64,000 nucleotides of DNA, taken from the NCBI RefSeq assembly GCF_000165425.1, contig NW_001799222.1, positions 186,001-250,000 on the forward strand, read 5' to 3'. Below are positions 58,640 through 64,000 of the stretch, one piece after another. A program made the position numbers and the translations under genes. The DNA is from Paramecium tetraurelia (Eukaryota; Ciliophora; Oligohymenophorea; Peniculida; Parameciidae). The stretch's first letter is position 1. Each line of letters starts with the position of its first letter. The notes under the pieces were generated by a model, which saw only the letters and a program-made list of their open reading frames with translations, did not search any database and was not told the origin of the DNA.

Positions 58640-59026
58640 TCAAAAAGAGTTTTTTCTCTGCTTGTGATTTCCAATTCTCTTAGATTTTGGAAGATCAGAT
58701 TTGTCGGCTTTTTTCTTATGTTTAAAACTAGTCTCGAAATTCTTGATCTCCTTTTTATTATCTTTAGAATAAGTATGCACTGTGTTGAGACTTTCATCAA
58801 AGGACACTTTTCTAAATTCATTGTTAGAATAAAATCTTTTTCTGTCCTGAGTTTGATCATCTGTAGTGATTGAAAGATGATTGATCTTAAGAATCGATTC
58901 TGTCTTTTGATCTTCCCATTCAGCAATTGGATCTGACTATCTACATAAATTAGTTTATGGACAACTATTTTCTAATTGATTGTTGATGGCAATGATTAAT
59001 TCTTAATTGGTTTGATTGCTTAACAT
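58640..59026 (-). CDS. Possible PP1-binding small protein, 128 aa
   Basis: An intronless 128-residue hydrophilic protein. Residues about 82-95 read RKVSFDESLNTVHTYS, in which KVSF fits the RVxF docking motif for protein phosphatase 1. The tail is Lys-rich and basic (KHKKKADKSDLPKSKR). It has no fold-like hydrophobic core, as expected of disordered PP1 regulators. The motif is short, so the role is only a suggestion. Confidence 0.72.
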
Positions 59027-59130
59027 AATAGAGGAAGTCTTTAAAATTTTAGATGATTGTTAAAATTATAGAAATATAGTATTGATAATTGATAACTGTA
59101 TGAAAAATATAATATACTGAGACATCAAGA

Positions 59131-59799
59131 TCATGACTTATTGTCAATTACATGCATAAAGTCTTCGACAATTGATCTACAATAAGTGTAATAATTATGT
59201 AGGGATCCCTTAATTAATTGATCAGATACAGGTTGATGCAGAGGAGATTAATCAATAATCTTCCATCCATCAATTTAAAGCAACTTCTCCATTTTTTTAG
59301 TTTGAAAGTACTCCTCAATTTTCACTTAATCTCTTAAGGATTGATTAGATTGTATCTACTCTATGACTTTTTACAATTTCAAATATTTATCTTTTTTTTT
59401 TAATTTTTTATTATATAAACTACAAGATTCTTACTCAGTACTGGGAGTGTTTATGTGAATGATTGGGATTTTGTAATGTTTACGAAAGGCCTTCTATTCA
59501 TCCTTCTTCCTTTGTAATCCAAATTGCAATAATTGAATATGAAATAAATCATTAATTGTTCTATCATTCTCTTTAATATCTGATCTTGCTTATCCTAAGC
59601 ATTTCCCTGTCATTTCACATAATTGAATATAAGTGTCAACATTCCTGAGTCTATTAAGTACCATAAACTCGGCTATGTCTTAATGACTTTTAGGAACAAG
59701 GGACTAAGTTAAATGGTGTTACTGAAGTTATTGAATGAGGGAATTGATTTATTTAACTATGATCTCTTTTTTCTTTAATTCTTCTAAATACGAGTGCAT
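59131..59799 (-). CDS. Hypothetical helical protein, 222 aa
   Basis: An intronless 222-residue protein with an N-terminal coiled coil (YLEELKKKEIIVKQINSL), a helical centre (RLRNVDTYIQLCEMTGK) and a short C-terminal domain ending VEDFMHVIDNKS. It has no membrane span or known motif. Its start codon is 12 bp from that of the large divergent gene at 59812, so the two must share promoter sequence or overlap at their 5' ends. Confidence 0.78.
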
Positions 59800-59811
59800 T
59801 TAATTTAATTA
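59800..59811. promoter_or_regulatory. 12-bp divergent intergenic spacer
   Basis: The whole gap between two divergent start codons is 12 bases of T and A, close to an inverted repeat of TTAAT. Any core promoter for either gene must extend into the opposite coding region. Confidence 0.6.
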
Positions 59812-62800
59812 ATGATTGCCTTCTTGAGTGGATTAATTTTGATGGTCATTCAAGTGATGGCTAAAAAATAGAAGGATTTCTTATTCGATTTAAAGGAGAG
59901 TAAGTCAATATAAGTAGACCTCTCCACCTCTAAATCAGATAAGGATTATTTGATATTGTTTGTTCGTCCATAAGAAGATGAAAAGGATGTTGATTTGGGT
60001 GAAATTTAATTTAAAAGTGCTGATGAAACATACAAATTAGAGGACTTTTATGAAAATGCCATATTTAAATCGAAATCAAGTGAGATCAATTTAAAATGTA
60101 TCACATCTCCATGTAAAGGCAGAATCACTTTGGTGAATAGTGATGTCTTAGAATTGACAACTTCAACATAAGAATTGAGTTTGACACAAAAATAACCAGC
60201 TTAGATTGTCTAATTAATGCTTCCTAGCTAGTATGATAGATTAGTGGGAGAATTTAAATTATTGGATGATGAATCAGATAAGATAAAAATAGAGGTGTTT
60301 GATGAAAGAGCAAGGTTATATGGAGACAAAGTTTAAATATCGGTTGCATTAAGTAGCAAGGATTGTGAAAAATGCAAAGTATTGGTTGTGTTGAGTGGAG
60401 ATTTGAATTTTAAAGAAGAGACGACAATTAGCAGCTAATTGCATTTATATCGAGATCTATAGGATATAGAGATCAATGAAGATGTGCAAGATTACCTTTT
60501 TGAGAGGAATGAAAATCAATATAGAGTCAAATTACCACAATCATACAATATAATATAAATTGGTATTCTTGGTGATTTATTACCTGTGATTAGAGTAACT
60601 AATAACCAGGACTCTGAGATATTCAATTCTTAAGATCCCATCTAAATTTCATAAAAAGGACAAGCCTATCATATCCATTTAAGAAAGGCAGAAGTCAATA
60701 ACAATAATGAAATAATTATTAGAGTAAATAAAGGAGGACCTTTAAAATATTCATTAGTAGTTAAAATTTTAGATGAACCGATATTATATAATAATTAAAT
60801 CATATTAGCAACTATTTCAGATAAAGGATCCCATATATATTCATTTAAGACAAGTTATAGTGATTAGGAGATTGGAGTTCATTTAAAGTATTATCAAAAA
60901 GGAATGAACTCTCTAAAAATAGGAGAATGCGATGGAACTTGTACTACAAATACTGAAGATACACACAACATAAGATTCCGTTAACATGAATAAAACCCAT
61001 CAGCCTATGTGAGTCCAGAATGTTCTAGCAAGGATTAAGAGGGATTTTGTAGATTCCAAATCTAGATTATCAGTGAAATGAAAAATACTTACCTTCTAAA
61101 TACAGTAAATGAAATAAATCGTAAAATCATCAAATCAGATATACCTTATTAAAACTATTTAGAGAAATAATAGTAGGAAAATCTGATTGTTAAATATTAG
61201 CATCAAGATGATGACGTGGAATTAATATTTACAGTTAATACTCATAATGTTGTATACTTGATAAGTAAAGACAGTAGTTGCTATCCTGTTAGATAAGAAT
61301 GTGCAAAATATATTGGAGGATCTGATCATTTAGTTATACTCAGAGGAGAGTAATTAAAGCATACTTAATTTTATGTAACTCTGACTACCAGAGAAACTAC
61401 AATCTATTAATTCTAGTTAAAAGTTTTGAAATAATCAGATATAGACGTTAAAATTTTAAAAGAAGATGAAACGTATCGTGGAGTATTGTCATTCATTAAT
61501 GGACAACAAAAGATTCAGTATTTTAGAGTTGTCATTTCCGATTAGGTTGATCAAAACATTGAAATTATTCAAGATAAGGAAACCTCACCAACTATTGAAT
61601 TTGCCATTCATTCATCACGAATGTAGGTTGCTCTTCTTTTCAATAAAGGCAATCAACTGCCAAACTTAGAAAATTATAATCTAATTACTAAAACTAATTA
61701 TCTATCTATTTCACCTGATAATTAATATTATACAAATTAGGGAAATTATACAATAGGAATTGCTAATGCTTTTGACAAAGCTACAGATAAAGAAATAATG
61801 TATACTCTTACTTATTCAACGAGTAGAACAGTTAAAACCTTGCACGTTGGTTAATAATTTGTGGATATGGCATTTGGAAGGAAGAGTAAATACTTTAGCT
61901 TTTATTATAGTAGGAACGCATCATCTTTTTATGTTAGTTTGTAAGGTAAGGATTCATAAAAGCTGATACTTAAAGTATCTAATGATATTTCATAAAATTC
62001 TTAAGAAGTGAAATATTTTAAAAAGGAGCATTCAAGTACCTTGCTTTTGGAATAATTTGAATTAAATAAATTATGTTTAAATGGTTTGACAGAAGAATAA
62101 AAGGAGGAGGAAGAAGATTCAAATTAATTGCTGTTTTGTTAAGCTTATGTAATAATTGAGAACAAAGGTTAGGAGGATATTCTATTTTAATTGAACATTT
62201 GGAACCCTGATGCTAGAATAGAAATGAAAGACGGACAGCAATATTAATTTAATTTAGAGTATTTATCAAAAGAAACCTTTTTATATTATAAAATTATCTC
62301 TAATGATACCGATGTTTAATTACATATTAATTCACATTATGGTTATACTAAATATGAGATTGAAATTATTGATACTTAGAATTAATAAGCAGTTTCTTTG
62401 TTTGCAAAAGAAGAGTACAAAACATAGCATTCCAAAAGCATTTACATGAGTGCATTTGCATTTTGTGGCAAAAATTGCTTATTAAAAATTTCATTAGTAG
62501 CATAACAATAAGAATACAACATTTCATAAATTAACAGAACCTTAGATTTTGATGATTTGGTGTATGTCACTGTGACACAAGAATTTATGGATATACAGAC
62601 TGGCATCCCAACTTAAATTCAAGTTAATTAGAATTCTCCAAGAAAATTCATTTACAATTAGATAAATGATCTGTCATAAGAATCAAAAATGAAATTAGTG
62701 TTACATGAAATTTATGGAAGAGGGACGATTTGTTTATCATTTAATGATGAAGACTAATAAAATTTAGAGAATTGTGAATTTTAAGTATTAGGAAATGTAT

Positions 62801-64000
62801 TAGAACTAACAAAGCAGTAAATATAATCGAAATTGGATGAATTAAAACTAAAACAAAACCCTTACATTGTAATAACAGTATTTTCATTAGTGAGTACTAG
62901 CAAATTGCAATTATCAATAGAAATATTCGATGACAAAAATAATCATAAATTGGTTTTAGGAATTCCTACCAGGATAAAAATGAATGCCTAAGAGGAATCA
63001 TTTTATTAATACTTTAATATTCAAAGTAATGATGATTTATACTTCAAATTCATAAAAATGCAAGGGCAAACCTATATTGAAGTAAGTAGATGCCTAGATG
63101 ACTCAAAAATAGCATGTGAATCAGAAGTAATAATAAATGAATAATTTTTGACTGGCCAATCTTATAGTCAACACATTATCCATAAATCGGATATCAAAAG
63201 ATATTGTGAACTATGTACATACGTAATTAAAGTTAAAACCATTGGCAATTCTTTGGATTTATTAATAGTAATCACTTCATAATTAAACTTTGTGTAACTC
63301 CCTTAGAATATAGCATTCACAGATTTTTTAGATGGACCAGATGACTACAATATTTATCATTATTCTTATGATACAGATCATCAAATAGAAGTTCAAATAA
63401 ATCAATATAATGGAGACACTTAGATGTGGATTGGATATCATGCAGATCTTAATATATCCAACTATCTTTATGGACCATACAACACCATTAAATAAATGAA
63501 ATTGATGAATATCACAAATTCAATTACTTACTATTAAGCCATTATACCACCCAGATAACACTTAGAAGAGAATGACAAAGATTACAATATAACTTAATAG
63601 ATCAATGGAAATTAGACTCTTGTTGGACATTACAATGATGATGACATCTATATTATTGTTAAGAACAATCAGTAAAGACAAACAAATTATTCTATTATTG
63701 TTACTCAATCTACAACAGGCAATGGTTAACTATTATAGGACGGAATAATCACATCTGCATATTTGAGCAAGCTGACCCCTACAATAACATTCTATCATTA
63801 ATAAAAAAATTAATAATAACTCTAGCTCTTTGTAAAAGTAAATCCATATGGAAATTTGAATAATTTACCTTTTGAAGATTATTTCAAAATAGAAATATCA
63901 GATGAAGCAAATTCAAGTAATTTTACAATAATCCATGCTTTTTCAATTCGTAATAATTAATTAACTTATATACTTCCAGTGCTTGAAGGCATGATAACAA
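59812..64000 (+). CDS. Giant secreted or membrane protein, 5' part (at least 1396 aa)
   Basis: An intronless frame open from ATG 59812 to the window edge, about 1396 codons without TGA. The N-terminus MIAFLSGLILMVIQVMA is a clear signal peptide. The rest is beta-rich and repetitive in style: strands of alternating hydrophobic residues, many predicted N-glycosylation sites (NYT, NAS, NIT) and paired cysteines (CEKCKV; CDGTCTT; CYPVRQEC). No kinase, TM span or named domain is seen before the cut. It resembles very large ciliate surface or transmembrane proteins; a membrane anchor may lie beyond the edge. Function is unknown. Confidence 0.88.

Overview
The window reads as macronuclear DNA of a Paramecium-like ciliate. 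Open frames appear only when TAA and TAG are read as glutamine and TGA as the sole stop. About eighty GT...AG introns of mostly 19-30 nt (many 22-28) interrupt the genes. When these are removed, the exons join in frame and known domains become continuous; exon sums divide by three in nearly every model below. The DNA is strongly AT-rich and genes sit tens of bases apart on both strands. I saw no rRNA, convincing tRNA, CRISPR array, viral element or transposon. All gene models are manual translations with no database search.

Layout. 1-7.1 kb: end of a TPR gene, an oxysterol-binding protein, and small to large glutamine-rich orphans. 7-12.5 kb: a protein kinase, a PH-domain pseudokinase with a broken C-lobe, and a TPR protein. 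12.5-16.9 kb: gene-poor DNA around a three-repeat Myb gene. 16.9-20.1 kb: an ADCK1-like kinase and protoporphyrinogen oxidase, both probably mitochondrial. 20.2-26.9 kb: a SAM-FHA-FHA-RING protein, a TBC Rab-GAP, an unresolved gene, and a 940-residue DOMON/cytochrome b561/cytochrome b5/flavin-reductase fusion. 27-33 kb: small genes, gene-poor DNA, a PH-like/RING protein, a PP2C phosphatase and a helical-repeat protein. 33-37.3 kb: a 1365-residue intronless orphan. 37.6-40.5 kb: a laforin-like phosphatase with two CBM20 domains and an EF-hand protein. 40.8-45 kb: a GLFG-repeat RAE1, an ankyrin protein, a small membrane protein and NTF2. 45-53 kb: orphans, a Pho80-type cyclin and coiled-coil proteins. 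53-58.6 kb: a stomatin-type SPFH protein, a TTC5 homologue, an LRR/coiled-coil protein and an STI1-domain co-chaperone. 58.6-64 kb: a possible PP1-binding protein, an orphan, and a very large secreted or membrane protein running off the window.

The neighbours do not form an operon. A few functional groupings are visible: ADCK1-like with PPOX (mitochondria, tetrapyrrole and quinone metabolism), RAE1 with NTF2 (nuclear pore transport), and two RING proteins. The most striking gene is the redox fusion, which seems to carry a complete electron path from cytosolic NAD(P)H to an extracytoplasmic heme domain in one chain.
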